From NCBI RefSeq assembly GCF_902536725.1, contig NZ_CACAYO010000007.1, forward strand, positions 21,014-85,013: 64,000 nt of DNA, written 5' to 3'. Both the position numbers and the translations under genes were made by a program. This document shows positions 36,498 to 45,745 of this stretch, one piece after another; positions within the stretch are counted from its first letter, which is position 1, and every line of letters begins with the position of its first letter. Source of the DNA: an uncultured Prochlorococcus sp. Lineage in GTDB: Bacteria; Cyanobacteriota; Cyanobacteriia; PCC-6307; Cyanobiaceae. The notes under the pieces are model-generated. The model had not been told where the DNA came from and did not search any database. It was given only the letters and a program-made list of their open reading frames with translations.

Positions 36498-38123
36498 GTG
36501 ATTAGATTTGAAGGTGTAAGCAAAATTTATTCTACAGATGTTGTTTTAAAAAATATTAGTTGGGAGATTAAGAAAGGAGAAAAAGTTGGGTTAGTTGGTT
36601 CTAATGGTGCAGGTAAAACAACCCAATTTAAGATTTTAATTGGAGAGGAAGAGCAAACAAGTGGAACGATCATCAAAGAGGGAAATCCTAAAATTGCCCA
36701 TTTAAAGCAAGAGTTTGATTGTAATTTAAATTTTTCAGTGAGACAGGAATTAGAAAGTTCTTTTAAAGATATACAAATTGTTGCCATAAAACTTTTAGAA
36801 ATTGAGAATAAAATGAAGTCGTTGGATACAAAAAAAAATTCAGATGAACTTGAAATATTTGTAAATCAACTCGCAAAATATCAAGCAAAATTTGAAGCTT
36901 TAGGTGGTTATAAAATGCAATCTGATGTAGAAAAAATATTACCAAAATTAGGCTTTTCTATAGAAGATGCTGATAAATTAGTTGGCAATTTCTCAGGTGG
37001 ATGGCAGATGAAAGTTGCACTTGGAAAAATAATCTTACAAAAACCGGATTTACTTTTACTGGATGAACCAACCAATCATTTAGATTTAGAAACTATTTTT
37101 TGGTTGGAAGAATATTTATCATCGCTTAAAATTGCAGTTATAATAATTAGCCATGATAGATATTTCTTGGATAAATTATGTAAAAAAATAATTTTTGTAG
37201 ATAGAGGAATATCTGAAACATATAATGGAAATTATTCTTTTTTTGTCGAACAGAAATCTTTGAATGAAGAATCACAAAATAAGGCATATCAATTACAACA
37301 AAAAGAAATTGAGTTACAGAAGAGGTATATAGATAGATTTAGAGCTAGTGCAACTAGAAGTTCTCAAGCGAAGAGTAGAGAAAAACAATTGAAAAAGATT
37401 TCTAAAATTGAGGCTCCCATAGCAAAATCAAAAAGTCCTGTTTTTAATTTTCCAGAGTGCCCTCGCTCAGGAAAATTAGTTCTAAATATCAAAAATTTGT
37501 CACATAGTTTCGAGGATAAAATTCTTTTTTTAGATATTAATTTAAAGATTTCTTCTGGGGAGAAAATAGCAATTTTGGGACCTAATGGCTGCGGCAAATC
37601 TACATTGCTTAAAATTATTATGAAAAAAATATCTCCTGAAATTGGAGAAATTAATCTTGGTAAACATAATATAATTACTAGTTATTATGAACAGAATCAG
37701 GCTGAGGCACTTTCACTTGAAGAAAGGGTTATTGATTTAATATTTAATAAGTCTCCAGAATGGTCCCAAAAAAAAGTTAGAACATTTTTAGGGGGTTTTG
37801 GCTTTCAAAATGAAACTGTTTTTAAATATATTAAACAACTAAGTGGGGGAGAAAAGGCAAGATTAGCATTGGCGCTCATGATTATTAATCCTAGTAATTT
37901 CCTTCTTTTGGACGAACCAACTAATCATTTGGATTTGCAATCTAAGGAAAACTTAGAATTAGCAATTAAAAATTATAAAGGTTCATTATTAATCATTTCT
38001 CACGATCGATATTTTATTTCAAAGGTTGCAAATAGAATTATTGAAATTAAAGATTCAAAGTTATTTTCATATGATGGTAATTACGAATATTTTTTAGAAA
38101 AAACTAAAAGCTTAAAAATTTGA
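36498..38123 (+). CDS. ABC-F family ATPase (Uup/EttA-like)
   Basis: 541 residues, soluble with two ABC domains and no membrane part. Domain 1 has Walker A GSNGAGKTT at 34-42, signature FSGGWQMKV near 166 and Walker B LLLDEPTNHLDLE near 190. A charged linker follows around 245-300, the P-site tRNA interaction motif region. Domain 2 has GPNGCGKST near 360 and LSGGEKARLALAL near 450. ABC-F proteins act on ribosomes to relieve stalling. The start is GTG. The C-terminal DNA-binding coiled coil of Uup is absent. Confidence 0.92.
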   Translation: MIRFEGVSKIYSTDVVLKNISWEIKKGEKVGLVGSNGAGKTTQFKILIGEEEQTSGTIIKEGNPKIAHLKQEFDCNLNFSVRQELESSFKDIQIVAIKLLEIENKMKSLDTKKNSDELEIFVNQLAKYQAKFEALGGYKMQSDVEKILPKLGFSIEDADKLVGNFSGGWQMKVALGKIILQKPDLLLLDEPTNHLDLETIFWLEEYLSSLKIAVIIISHDRYFLDKLCKKIIFVDRGISETYNGNYSFFVEQKSLNEESQNKAYQLQQKEIELQKRYIDRFRASATRSSQAKSREKQLKKISKIEAPIAKSKSPVFNFPECPRSGKLVLNIKNLSHSFEDKILFLDINLKISSGEKIAILGPNGCGKSTLLKIIMKKISPEIGEINLGKHNIITSYYEQNQAEALSLEERVIDLIFNKSPEWSQKKVRTFLGGFGFQNETVFKYIKQLSGGEKARLALALMIINPSNFLLLDEPTNHLDLQSKENLELAIKNYKGSLLIISHDRYFISKVANRIIEIKDSKLFSYDGNYEYFLEKTKSLKI

Positions 38124-38234
38124 TTACTTTTAATAAAATTTACAATTGGCTAAGTAAGATCACTCATTTATCTTTACATAGTTTACCGTCCTTGATTAAT
38201 CTTAAAAATACAAAAATAGGTTTTATTAATTTAA

Positions 38235-38378
38235 ATGAAAAATTACAATTTCCAAGAAAAATATTTTCAAATTTCTGATCCTATTGAAAGTTATTTTGAA
38301 TGTATTACTTCCTGCGATATAAGGGATGGTAGATGTATTTCTAGATGTGTGGAAATACTTAAACGGAATGACAAATAA
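38235..38378 (+). CDS. Unlisted 47-aa twin CX3C protein
   Basis: ATG 38235 to TAA 38376-38378 encodes 47 residues. Four cysteines lie at 23, 27, 34 and 38 in the pattern C-x3-C-x6-C-x3-C within FECITSCDIRDGRCISRCVE. Two CX3C turns on a helical hairpin could bind a metal ion or form two disulfides. The N-terminus is polar and aromatic, and there is no signal peptide. It lies between the ABC-F gene and the convergent Deg protease, whose stop is five bases away. Family not named; the spacing is too ordered to be chance. Confidence 0.65.
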   Translation: MKNYNFQEKYFQISDPIESYFECITSCDIRDGRCISRCVEILKRNDK

Positions 38379-38383
38379 ATATT

Positions 38384-39505
38384 TTAGTTATTTTGTAGAT
38401 TAGTAATATCAGTTGGTGTTACTTTTAAATTAATAAATTTATTTTTACGCTTTAACAATATATTTAGTTGTTTTTTGATACCATTTTTACCAATTTGTTC
38501 TATTACTTCTGATGCGGTTTCAATATCTTTATTACCAATTTTAATTATAATATCATTTGTCTTGATTCCACTTTTTTCAGCTGGACTGTTCGGCACTACA
38601 TATCCAACAATTACAACATTATTTTTTCTATCAGAAATACTTTCTTCTATTAGACTAATTCCAATCATAGGATGTATGACTTTCCCATTGGTTATAAGTT
38701 GATAGGCAATTTCCTTAGCTTTATTAATTGGGATTGCGAAACTCAAACCCGCTCCTGGACCTGATCTTATTAATGTATTAATACCAATTACTTCTCCATC
38801 GCTATTCAAAAGTGGACCTCCAGAATTGCCAGGATTAATAGCAGCGTCAGTTTGTATCAGTTCAAGTTTTTTATCATATATTCCTAATTGAGTTACGTTT
38901 CTATTTAGATTACTAATAATGCCCAGCGTAACTGTGTTTTCCAGTCCGAATGGATTTCCAACTGCTATAGCCCAATCACCAACTTTAATTTTTGCAGAAT
39001 CGCCCAATTTTGCTTTTGGCCAAGGCCCTTTCCCTTCAATTTTTAGCACAGCTAAATCAGTAAAAGAGTCTTGGCCTATCAGCTTAGCGTTTATTTTTTT
39101 GCCATTAGTTAAACCAACAATTACCTTATCTGATCCATTCACTACATGAGCATTGGTCATTACAAGCCCATCTGCAAATATAAATCCACTGCCTTGATTT
39201 TGCTCTATCCTTGGTCGATTTTCGTTAGGCAAATCTAATCCAAAAAATTTTTCAAAATATGGGTCTAGAAATAGTTGAGAATTTCTTGGGAAATTTCTTT
39301 TTTTTACGTATCTTTGAGTATCAATTGTCACCACAGCTGCACCGGTTCTTTCTACAGCTTTAGTTATGAAAGATTTGTTTGAAAATAAACTAACTTCATT
39401 AAGTTTTGGTTTGCTTAATGTTTGGGGTATTACTTTTGCAGGATATGTAATGCCTATTGGAATTAATGAGACGATTAGTAATAGCTTTTGGATGTATCTT
39501 TTCAA
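38384..39505 (-). CDS. Deg/HtrA serine protease
   Basis: 373 residues with an N-terminal signal peptide (hydrophobic 8-23), so periplasmic or lumenal. Trypsin-like triad: H120 in TNAHVV, D150 in FTDLAVLK, S228 in NPGNSGGPL. One PDZ domain is at about 270-365 (GYVVPNSPAEKSGIKTNDII). The single PDZ is typical of cyanobacterial HhoA/HhoB/HtrA, which handle damaged envelope proteins under light and heat stress. Which paralogue cannot be decided from this window alone. It is divergent from the DUF2973 gene across 172 bases. Confidence 0.92.
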   Translation of the reverse strand: MKRYIQKLLLIVSLIPIGITYPAKVIPQTLSKPKLNEVSLFSNKSFITKAVERTGAAVVTIDTQRYVKKRNFPRNSQLFLDPYFEKFFGLDLPNENRPRIEQNQGSGFIFADGLVMTNAHVVNGSDKVIVGLTNGKKINAKLIGQDSFTDLAVLKIEGKGPWPKAKLGDSAKIKVGDWAIAVGNPFGLENTVTLGIISNLNRNVTQLGIYDKKLELIQTDAAINPGNSGGPLLNSDGEVIGINTLIRSGPGAGLSFAIPINKAKEIAYQLITNGKVIHPMIGISLIEESISDRKNNVVIVGYVVPNSPAEKSGIKTNDIIIKIGNKDIETASEVIEQIGKNGIKKQLNILLKRKNKFINLKVTPTDITNLQNN

Positions 39506-39600
39506 TTTTGATTTTCTTACGTTCCTCTAGAGATTAAATCCACTATGACAGTGTAATTTAAATATAACTAGTAATTTAATTAATTGAATGTAGAAAATAG

Positions 39601-39634
39601 TTTAGTTACTTAAAGTAGCTAAATTTCTTTTTTT
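39601..39634 (+). terminator. Orphan hairpin plus T tract
   Basis: TTTAGTTAC (39601-39609) pairs with GTAGCTAAA (39615-39623), including one G-T wobble, around loop TTAAA. It is followed immediately by TTTCTTTTTTT. This is a strong intrinsic-terminator shape for the forward strand, yet no forward gene ends here; the nearest upstream gene is the reverse-strand Deg protease. It might end a short RNA that starts after TATAAC-like sequence near 39567. Confidence 0.4.
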
Positions 39635-39677
39635 CGGGCTATGATATTAAAAATATAACCAACAAATTTATAAGTCA

Positions 39678-39941
39678 ATGACTATTTTATTTCCAATCAT
39701 ATATTCTGCGGCCTTAACTTATTTAGTGTGGAAAGCTTTTAAAGTTATGTCTAATGGCTGGGGTATATCTGATAATAAAAATCAACGATCAAGTACTTCT
39801 AGTTTTAAACAAAAAAAGTACACAATACATCCAGAACTTTTAGATAAATCAGGTAACATAACAGAAGAGGAGCTACTAACCGTAAGATTTTCAAATGATA
39901 ATGACTCTACTTTAGAAGAAAAAGGTTCAACAACTGATTAA
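39678..39941 (+). CDS. DUF2973-type small membrane protein
   Basis: 87 residues. An N-terminal membrane helix (about 3-22, ILFPIIYSAALTYLVWKAF) is followed by a polar region ending in the family-like element YTIHPELLDKSGNITEEELL, about 48-67. This layout fits DUF2973, a cyanobacteria-specific family of unknown function. It starts 24 bases before the 39965 gene and is likely cotranscribed with it. Confidence 0.65.
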   Translation: MTILFPIIYSAALTYLVWKAFKVMSNGWGISDNKNQRSSTSSFKQKKYTIHPELLDKSGNITEEELLTVRFSNDNDSTLEEKGSTTD

Positions 39942-39964
39942 TCAAAATATATCTAAGGAAAAAA

Positions 39965-40348
39965 TTGGAATTAAGAACAAAAATTGTTTCAGCGGTAATA
40001 AGATCTCTTAAATTGCCACCAAGGTTTCGTTTGAAAATGGTTAAAGAAGATCCAGTGAGACTTGAACTAAGCCTTACTCCCTCTTACGGTAAAAATCCAG
40101 TTATTGTTGGTATAGTTGAATCTTTAGACTTAGTCGCTCGAAGAGATAGAGAAGGCAGACTCCCTAGAGATCTTCAAGGGACTTGGGACTGGACCGTAAG
40201 ACATGGAAAAGTTAGCACTGGAGGTTGGAATCCTATGTTAAAAGAGGCATTGCAAACAATGTTCGATACAGGATTGCCAGCCATTGTATATGAGGAATTA
40301 ACTGGTGATGAATATAGACCTGTTGATGGTGTAAGACATGTTAAATAA
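39965..40348 (+). CDS. Conserved-looking cyanobacterial protein, function unknown
   Basis: 127 residues, soluble. It starts with a basic amphipathic region (LRTKIVSAVIRSLKLPPRF), then a beta-rich stretch and a Trp-containing segment GTWDWTVRHGKV near 83. It is not recognised by family name. The start is TTG with AAGGA eight to twelve bases upstream. It lies between the DUF2973 gene and hli on the same strand. Composition matches its neighbours. Confidence 0.6.
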   Translation: MELRTKIVSAVIRSLKLPPRFRLKMVKEDPVRLELSLTPSYGKNPVIVGIVESLDLVARRDREGRLPRDLQGTWDWTVRHGKVSTGGWNPMLKEALQTMFDTGLPAIVYEELTGDEYRPVDGVRHVK

Positions 40349-40418
40349 AAAAATTTATTATTTTTCATAAAATCTTCCTTAAAACGTTAATATAACTTGA
40401 TAGACATTTTAGAAAATT

Positions 40419-40565
40419 ATGAATAAAGACAATGAACCAAGATTTGGATTTGTAAATTTTGCAGAAACTTGGAATGGCCGTATGGCAATGATGGGCATTT
40501 TGATAGGACTTGGTACTGAATTAATTACTGGACAAAGTATTCTTCGACAAATTGGAATAGGTTAG
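40419..40565 (+). CDS. hli: Unlisted short high-light-inducible protein (48 aa)
   Basis: ATG 40419 to TAG 40563-40565 gives 48 residues. The chlorophyll-binding helix reads FAETWNGRMAMMGILIGLG (about 14-32), with E16, N19 and R21 of the ExxNGRxAMxG motif. The C-terminus LITGQSILRQIGIG is the common HLIP ending. Thylakoid membrane; photoprotection and photosystem II repair. It lacks the long acidic leader of the hli at 12108. A TATAAC box lies 24-29 bases upstream. Confidence 0.88.
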   Translation: MNKDNEPRFGFVNFAETWNGRMAMMGILIGLGTELITGQSILRQIGIG

Positions 40566-40568
40566 TAT

Positions 40569-40910
40569 TTACTTAATTTCTTCTGCTTTCACATCAATGA
40601 TACTTTCACTAGGCTTTTTATCTAATTGATTTTTCTTATTTATATTCTTTAAATCTGCACCGCAATTTATGCAGGTTTCACTTAAACCTAATGATATTGC
40701 CCCACAATTACTGCATGTATTAATTTTAGATTTGTAAGAATTAAAACCCATAAACACTAAAACTAATAATAGAAGAGGAATTAAAAATAAAAGAAGTATA
40801 ATATTTCCAACAAAGCTAATGAAAAAGTTAAATCCAAAAATTGGAATAACGATAAGTATGATTAACGAGTAGGTAAGAAGATTTTTATTGGCTTTAAGAA
40901 AATAATTCAC
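40569..40910 (-). CDS. Zinc-ribbon membrane protein
   Basis: 113 residues. Two hydrophobic segments at about 11-30 and 34-55 precede a C-terminal zinc ribbon with two CxxC knuckles (CSNCGA and CINCGA, about 63-82), then a charged tail. This suggests a small membrane protein with a cytosolic Zn site. It lies 12 bases downstream of the YihY gene and probably forms an operon with it. No function is known to me. Confidence 0.65.
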   Translation of the reverse strand: MNYFLKANKNLLTYSLIILIVIPIFGFNFFISFVGNIILLLFLIPLLLLVLVFMGFNSYKSKINTCSNCGAISLGLSETCINCGADLKNINKKNQLDKKPSESIIDVKAEEIK

Positions 40911-40921
40911 CTTAATTTTCC

Positions 40922-41836
40922 TTATCTATAATTTCTTTTCTTATTTACTAAAGTCATACTAGCAATTACTACGCTCCAACATTGTCCAAAATATAAAATT
41001 ACTCCTAATAGCCATACCCATAAAGTAAGTACTAGAAAACCTCCAATAAAACCGTATGCTTGAAATCTTACTCCAAGTGAGAGAATACTTTTACTCACTG
41101 CAAGGTTCAAAGTGGTTAGGCCTATTCCAATAAGAAAAGATCCAGGTAAGAGTGGTTTCAATGGAACTTTTCTACTGGGTAAAAGTGCTTGTAATAAAAG
41201 AGCCATTAAAGAAAAGCCAATTAATGGTATTGCAAACTGACCAACTTGTAATAACGGCAACTTTAATAACAAATCAGAAATAAGATTATTAGATTTTGAA
41301 AGATTTTCTAAAACGTTACTTGGGATCATCCTAAGATTTGCACTAATTTGATCTAATACCATTAAAAAACCAATAAAGAATACTATTAAAAAGGCTTCAA
41401 CTCTATTTCGGAGAAACTTCGAAGCTTGCACTCTCCAAGCAGCATTGACTTTTTTAGAGGGAATTTCGTCCTCCCAAAGCCTATCCGAACCTCTTTGAAG
41501 TGATAGATATGCATTTCCTGCTGTAAAAAGCAAAAACATAGCCCCAAGAATTCCTGCTCCAAAACCTTGATCTATTAATTTAAATAATGTTGTCTCAACT
41601 AATTCAACTACTGAAGGAGGTAAAAGCTGAGCAGCAATAGCAATTATTTGTTGATCTAATCCTTCTTGTTTTCCTAAGAACCATGAAGCTATCGAAAGAG
41701 AAATTAGAAGGATAGGAAAAAATGATTGAAGTGTGTAGTATGCAAATGCAGCGCTTAAATCAACACAATCAGATTTGCTCCATCGCTCACAAGCTCCCCA
41801 TAAACTTTTAAGTATCCATGTTGAACTTCTCTGCAT
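40922..41836 (-). CDS. YihY/BrkB family inner-membrane protein
   Basis: 304 residues from ATG 41836, about six membrane spans. Family segments include SAAFAYYTLQSFFPILLIS near 27 and LQRGSDRLWEDE near 110, and the C-terminal GFIGGFLVLTLWVWLLGVIL. Formerly annotated as ribonuclease BN, which is now known to be wrong; the function is unsettled. A TTG at 41851 would add five residues, but the ATG seems better. An (ATTT)n repeat of about five units lies in its leader. Confidence 0.85.
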   Translation of the reverse strand: MQRSSTWILKSLWGACERWSKSDCVDLSAAFAYYTLQSFFPILLISLSIASWFLGKQEGLDQQIIAIAAQLLPPSVVELVETTLFKLIDQGFGAGILGAMFLLFTAGNAYLSLQRGSDRLWEDEIPSKKVNAAWRVQASKFLRNRVEAFLIVFFIGFLMVLDQISANLRMIPSNVLENLSKSNNLISDLLLKLPLLQVGQFAIPLIGFSLMALLLQALLPSRKVPLKPLLPGSFLIGIGLTTLNLAVSKSILSLGVRFQAYGFIGGFLVLTLWVWLLGVILYFGQCWSVVIASMTLVNKKRNYR

Positions 41837-41852
41837 ACTAATTTTCTTCAAA

Positions 41853-41875
41853 TATTTATTTATTTATTTATTTAA
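41853..41875. repeat. ATTT microsatellite
   Basis: About five consecutive ATTT units run from 41853 to 41875, just upstream of the YihY gene start. Short tandem repeats of this kind are prone to slippage, though AT bias makes them common here. Confidence 0.6.
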
Positions 41876-41930
41876 TTTTTATTGTATCTGATTAAGAAAT
41901 TTTTCAAGTAATTTTTTATTTATGATGCAA

Positions 41931-42731
41931 TTATTTTGCTAATAATAAATTGCCCCATGGCTTTAGAATTTCAAATTTTTCAATAGATCTACAAGCAATT
42001 AATGGAAAATTAACATCGCTCAAGTCTTCTCCTGAAACTAAATTTAAAGGATCTGTGTCTAACCACTCTATAGAACAATTGAGTTCTTCTAATAGCAGCC
42101 AGGCTGCTGCAATATCCCATATCTTAGGTGTTGATTCTATCGCTCCGAAAGTTTGTCCCATCGCTACACTCGTAAGATTTAAACTCGATACACCTAAGAG
42201 TCTGATTTTGCCAGGAAATACTGAGTTTGGTTTTTTTTGTAAAATTTTTATTGATCTACTACATAAAGAAATGCATTCACTTTGACGATTATTTTGACTA
42301 GGATCAATTTTCTTGTTATTTAACCAAACCCCTTTACTTTTTATGGATACAAACTTTTTTTTCAATGTAGGAATTATTAAAAAAGAAGATTGTGGTTTAC
42401 CATCAACGAACCTTGCTACAGATATAGACCAGTAAGGAATACCGGCAGCAAAATTTGTTGTCCCATCGAGTGGATCTACTACCCAGTAAGCTTTTGAATT
42501 TGGAATTAACTTTTGTCCTTCTTCACTTAGGACACCTTCACCTGGAGCTATTGAAGCTAAGCCATCTACGATGGTTTTGTCACTCCATAAATCACAACTT
42601 GTTAATAATGATCCATCTGCTTTATTGCTGGCGCTAATATTTCCAAAATCTTTTGTTTGACGTTGACTAACCAATTCAAATAAAGAATCTAATTCACGTA
42701 GTTGCTTATGAGTTAAATTTTGTTGAATCAT
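41931..42731 (-). CDS. Inositol-monophosphatase family phosphatase
   Basis: 266 residues from ATG 42731. Mg2+-dependent phosphatase fold. The metal motif DPLDGTTNF runs 86-94. The acidic pair LSEEG is near 69-72. The second signature region WDIAAAWLLLEE is near 215. The family includes SuhB/IMPase, histidinol phosphatase and the bisphosphate nucleotidase CysQ; which substrate applies is undetermined. It begins two bases after the tolC-like stop, so it is translationally coupled. Confidence 0.85.
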   Translation of the reverse strand: MIQQNLTHKQLRELDSLFELVSQRQTKDFGNISASNKADGSLLTSCDLWSDKTIVDGLASIAPGEGVLSEEGQKLIPNSKAYWVVDPLDGTTNFAAGIPYWSISVARFVDGKPQSSFLIIPTLKKKFVSIKSKGVWLNNKKIDPSQNNRQSECISLCSRSIKILQKKPNSVFPGKIRLLGVSSLNLTSVAMGQTFGAIESTPKIWDIAAAWLLLEELNCSIEWLDTDPLNLVSGEDLSDVNFPLIACRSIEKFEILKPWGNLLLAK

Positions 42732-42733
42732 AT

Positions 42734-44161
42734 TTATATATTGCAAATAGAATCTTTATCGTTAATTTTAGTATTATTACTACCCAAACAATTTTTACTT
42801 TTATCAAGGAAAGTTAATCTTTCTAATTCATCTATATTCAAATTATAATTATATATTGCATTAATATTTTTTGATTTCGCATTACTTAATTCACTTTGCC
42901 TAACAAGAACATCTTTTAGAGTTGATATTCCGACATCATATCTAAGCCTAGAAAGCCTTACAGACTCTTTGCTAGATTCAATTTCTTTAAGAGAAGAGAT
43001 TATTTTTTCTTCATTTAATTTAAGATTTAAATAGGCTTTACTAATTCTTGTGGTTAAAACATTTTTTAGATTTTCATAAGCATATTTTTCGGATTCTGCA
43101 TCTGCTATTTTTGATTTGTAAGAGTTCTTATTTTGTCCGCCATCAAAAATATTCCATGCAAAATTTAGACTTATGGTATTTGTATAATTAGATCCAGATT
43201 TTTCAGAATCGATATTAGTTGCTAGAGAGTCACCCTTTGAAAATGTACTAGATAATGAATTACTTATATAGATGTTTGGCTTATTTTGAGCTAAGAAGCT
43301 CTTTGCTTGGCTCTTTTTGATTGATTTTTGAAGAATAAGGTTTTTTAAGGAAAGATTATTATCAAAACCCTCATTAATATTCTTATTCAATTTATGATTC
43401 CAAAATCCTATAAGATTTTGCTCTTTATTAGTTTCGAAATCTTCCTTAAGATTGAGAATCTCTTTAAGAGAAATTTTATTAATTTCATGTTCAATTTTCT
43501 TTTCGTTAAGTGATTGTTGATCTCGAGATAATTGAGCTTCTGCTTCAAGAACTTCAAATTTTGTACCAATTCCAGCATCTAGCTTCGCTTTAGCATTTTC
43601 TAAACTTGTAATTGATAAATCAAGTGTGAATTTTTTATTTTGAATATCTTTATATGACTTTTTGTATTTATGGTATCTGATTCTTGCTTCTTGAATTAAA
43701 TCTCTTTTCTTAATTTCATAATTATTTTCTGCAATTTTGTAATTTGTTTTTGCAATTTTAATTTCAGATCCTCTTAAAGGGGCAATTACATCCCATTTAA
43801 TATTAAGGGAGGGATTAGCCGTAAATTGAGATGTTTTTAAAGTAGGTGAATTGCTATTGTACTTTTTACCTGCGATATATTTTGGTAACCCATTTGCTTG
43901 AAAATCTAAGGATGGATATTTTTTGGCAATTTGACTGGAAAGATTAAAGCTTGCAGAGGCTACTAGGTTTTGTAATGATTTTAATTCTTGGTTATTTAAT
44001 AAAAGTTTTTCTATTTCTTGATAATCAACAAAAGTAATATTTGATTTTTCTTCTAAAACATTATCAATGTAATTTTTTGTTTCGCTCGATAGAACATTAA
44101 AGGCATTCATACTTAGAGTAAGCGGCAATAATAAGAAAGGATTTATTACTTTTCTAAGCAT
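42734..44161 (-). CDS. TolC-family outer-membrane channel
   Basis: 475 residues. The N-terminal signal peptide (about 1-26) is followed by the long alpha-helical barrel pattern of two OEP repeats. A coiled-coil region lies around 150-240 with SLENAKAKLDAGIGTKFEVL. The C-terminal repeat has RLSRLRYDVGISTLKDVLVR near 405. The F-D-G-G-Q turn (NIFDGGQN) near 340 is a classic TolC feature. It exports drugs or proteins with an inner-membrane pump, but no membrane-fusion protein or pump is adjacent. Confidence 0.88.
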   Translation of the reverse strand: MLRKVINPFLLLPLTLSMNAFNVLSSETKNYIDNVLEEKSNITFVDYQEIEKLLLNNQELKSLQNLVASASFNLSSQIAKKYPSLDFQANGLPKYIAGKKYNSNSPTLKTSQFTANPSLNIKWDVIAPLRGSEIKIAKTNYKIAENNYEIKKRDLIQEARIRYHKYKKSYKDIQNKKFTLDLSITSLENAKAKLDAGIGTKFEVLEAEAQLSRDQQSLNEKKIEHEINKISLKEILNLKEDFETNKEQNLIGFWNHKLNKNINEGFDNNLSLKNLILQKSIKKSQAKSFLAQNKPNIYISNSLSSTFSKGDSLATNIDSEKSGSNYTNTISLNFAWNIFDGGQNKNSYKSKIADAESEKYAYENLKNVLTTRISKAYLNLKLNEEKIISSLKEIESSKESVRLSRLRYDVGISTLKDVLVRQSELSNAKSKNINAIYNYNLNIDELERLTFLDKSKNCLGSNNTKINDKDSICNI

Positions 44162-44186
44162 GTTTTATAGTTTCGAAAATATTCGA

Positions 44187-45566
44187 TTAACCAATCAAAG
44201 TATTAATAATATCATTTGAATCATCAAGAACGTGAATTTTAGTATTTATTTGATTCTCAACTTCTTGAATATTTTTATCATCTAAAAATAAATCAGTATT
44301 TATTTTTAACATAATAGATGGTATGTAAACAGCTTCTCCTAAGTCCTTATTTTTTAGCCCGTATATTAGATCTTCTCCAGTAAGAAGACCTGTAACTACT
44401 TGATCTTGACCCCAATAAATACTTGGCAAACCATATAAATTAATTGTTAATCCATTAATACAGTTTAATTTCTTAACTGTAGGAATTAAGGCTTCATAAA
44501 CTAATTTACCAACAATCCAACTAACTTTTTTTGGCTTTTTTACTTTTTTGGGTAGGTTCTGAGTATTCTCTCTTAATGCTTCTAAAAAGTTTCTAATAGT
44601 CCCAACTCCATTAGATTCTTGTGGCATATTTTCGTAGGTTTTGTAACTAGGTAAATTTGTACCAGCAATTAAATACCATTCGTCTGCTAGCCAACAAAAA
44701 CGAGTCCCAAGAGTAATTTGTAGAGAGTCTTGGATTTTCTCTACTTGTTCAATAGTATTTTTTGCGTATTCAGGGCTTATTGATTTCAATCCATCATTTT
44801 CAGGTCTAAATTTTGTAAGTCCTACAGGAACTATTGCGACTGAAAGTACTGTTTGAGAGGTTTTTTTGTAGAATTTAGCAAGTTCCAAAATTGATTTCTT
44901 AAGAATATCCCCATCATTTATTTCTGGACAAACAACAATTTGAGCATGTATTTGAATAGAGTTTTTTTCAAACCAAGAAATTTGATCAAGTATCACTCTT
45001 GCTTTTTTATTTTTTAATAATTTTTCTCTTGTCGCTGGATCAGTAGCATGAACTGAAATAAACAGTGGGGATAGTTTTTGCATAGCAATTCTTTCCCAGT
45101 CTTCTTTTTTTAAATTCGTAAGAGTTAAATAAGAGCCATATAGGAAACTTAATCTATAATCATCATCTTTTATATAAAGGCTTTTTCTTTTACCACTTGG
45201 CTGTTGATCAATAAAACAAAATGGACATCTATTATTGCATTGCTTGATTGAATCAAATAATGCATCTTTAAAATTTATACCTAAATTAACGTCTTGATCT
45301 TTTTCAATATTTATGGTGTGAATCTTATGATTTTTATCTAAAACTGATATGTCTAAAATTTCTTCACTAATTAGAATTTGATAATCAATTAAATCTCTTG
45401 GTTTTTTCCCATTTATACTAATAATTGAATCACCTGATTCAAATCCAATTTCTTCAGCAATAGAATCAGCTTCAATACTTTCAATTTCTGCAGGTTTTAT
45501 TTTATAAGTAATATTAGGAACCAAAAGATCAATTGTATCTTCCGTGTAATTAATTTCTTGCCACAC
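44187..45566 (-). CDS. Radical SAM / PDZ protein (DUF512, cyanobacterial Fe-S oxidoreductase)
   Basis: 459 residues. An N-terminal PDZ-like region (about 18-75, AEEIGFESGDSIISINGKKP) precedes the radical-SAM cluster motif C110-x3-C114-x2-C117 in CNNRCPFCFID. The C-terminal DUF512 domain covers about 240-459. The family is near-universal in cyanobacteria and also in clostridia, yet no reaction is established. It carries one visible cluster site. The start is GTG. It lies 25 bases upstream of the TolC gene and may be cotranscribed with it. Confidence 0.85.
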   Translation of the reverse strand: MWQEINYTEDTIDLLVPNITYKIKPAEIESIEADSIAEEIGFESGDSIISINGKKPRDLIDYQILISEEILDISVLDKNHKIHTINIEKDQDVNLGINFKDALFDSIKQCNNRCPFCFIDQQPSGKRKSLYIKDDDYRLSFLYGSYLTLTNLKKEDWERIAMQKLSPLFISVHATDPATREKLLKNKKARVILDQISWFEKNSIQIHAQIVVCPEINDGDILKKSILELAKFYKKTSQTVLSVAIVPVGLTKFRPENDGLKSISPEYAKNTIEQVEKIQDSLQITLGTRFCWLADEWYLIAGTNLPSYKTYENMPQESNGVGTIRNFLEALRENTQNLPKKVKKPKKVSWIVGKLVYEALIPTVKKLNCINGLTINLYGLPSIYWGQDQVVTGLLTGEDLIYGLKNKDLGEAVYIPSIMLKINTDLFLDDKNIQEVENQINTKIHVLDDSNDIINTLIG

Positions 45567-45745
45567 AATTTAAGGCCAAATACTCTCATTTATATTTATT
45601 CTAAACTTATATATGACTCAAAGTGTATTAAATACTTTTAAAAAAGTAAATATAATTATGAATTTATGGGCCTTTTATTTATTAAAATATGACATTCGCA
45701 GTTTTCTAAAACACGATTTAGATTAATTAAAATAAACTTTTTTCA

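Noticed and set aside
45613..45726. A 37-codon forward ORF upstream of the DUF3120 gene.
   Set aside because: Its composition looks random in AT-rich DNA; no clear membrane or domain pattern and no ribosome-binding site.
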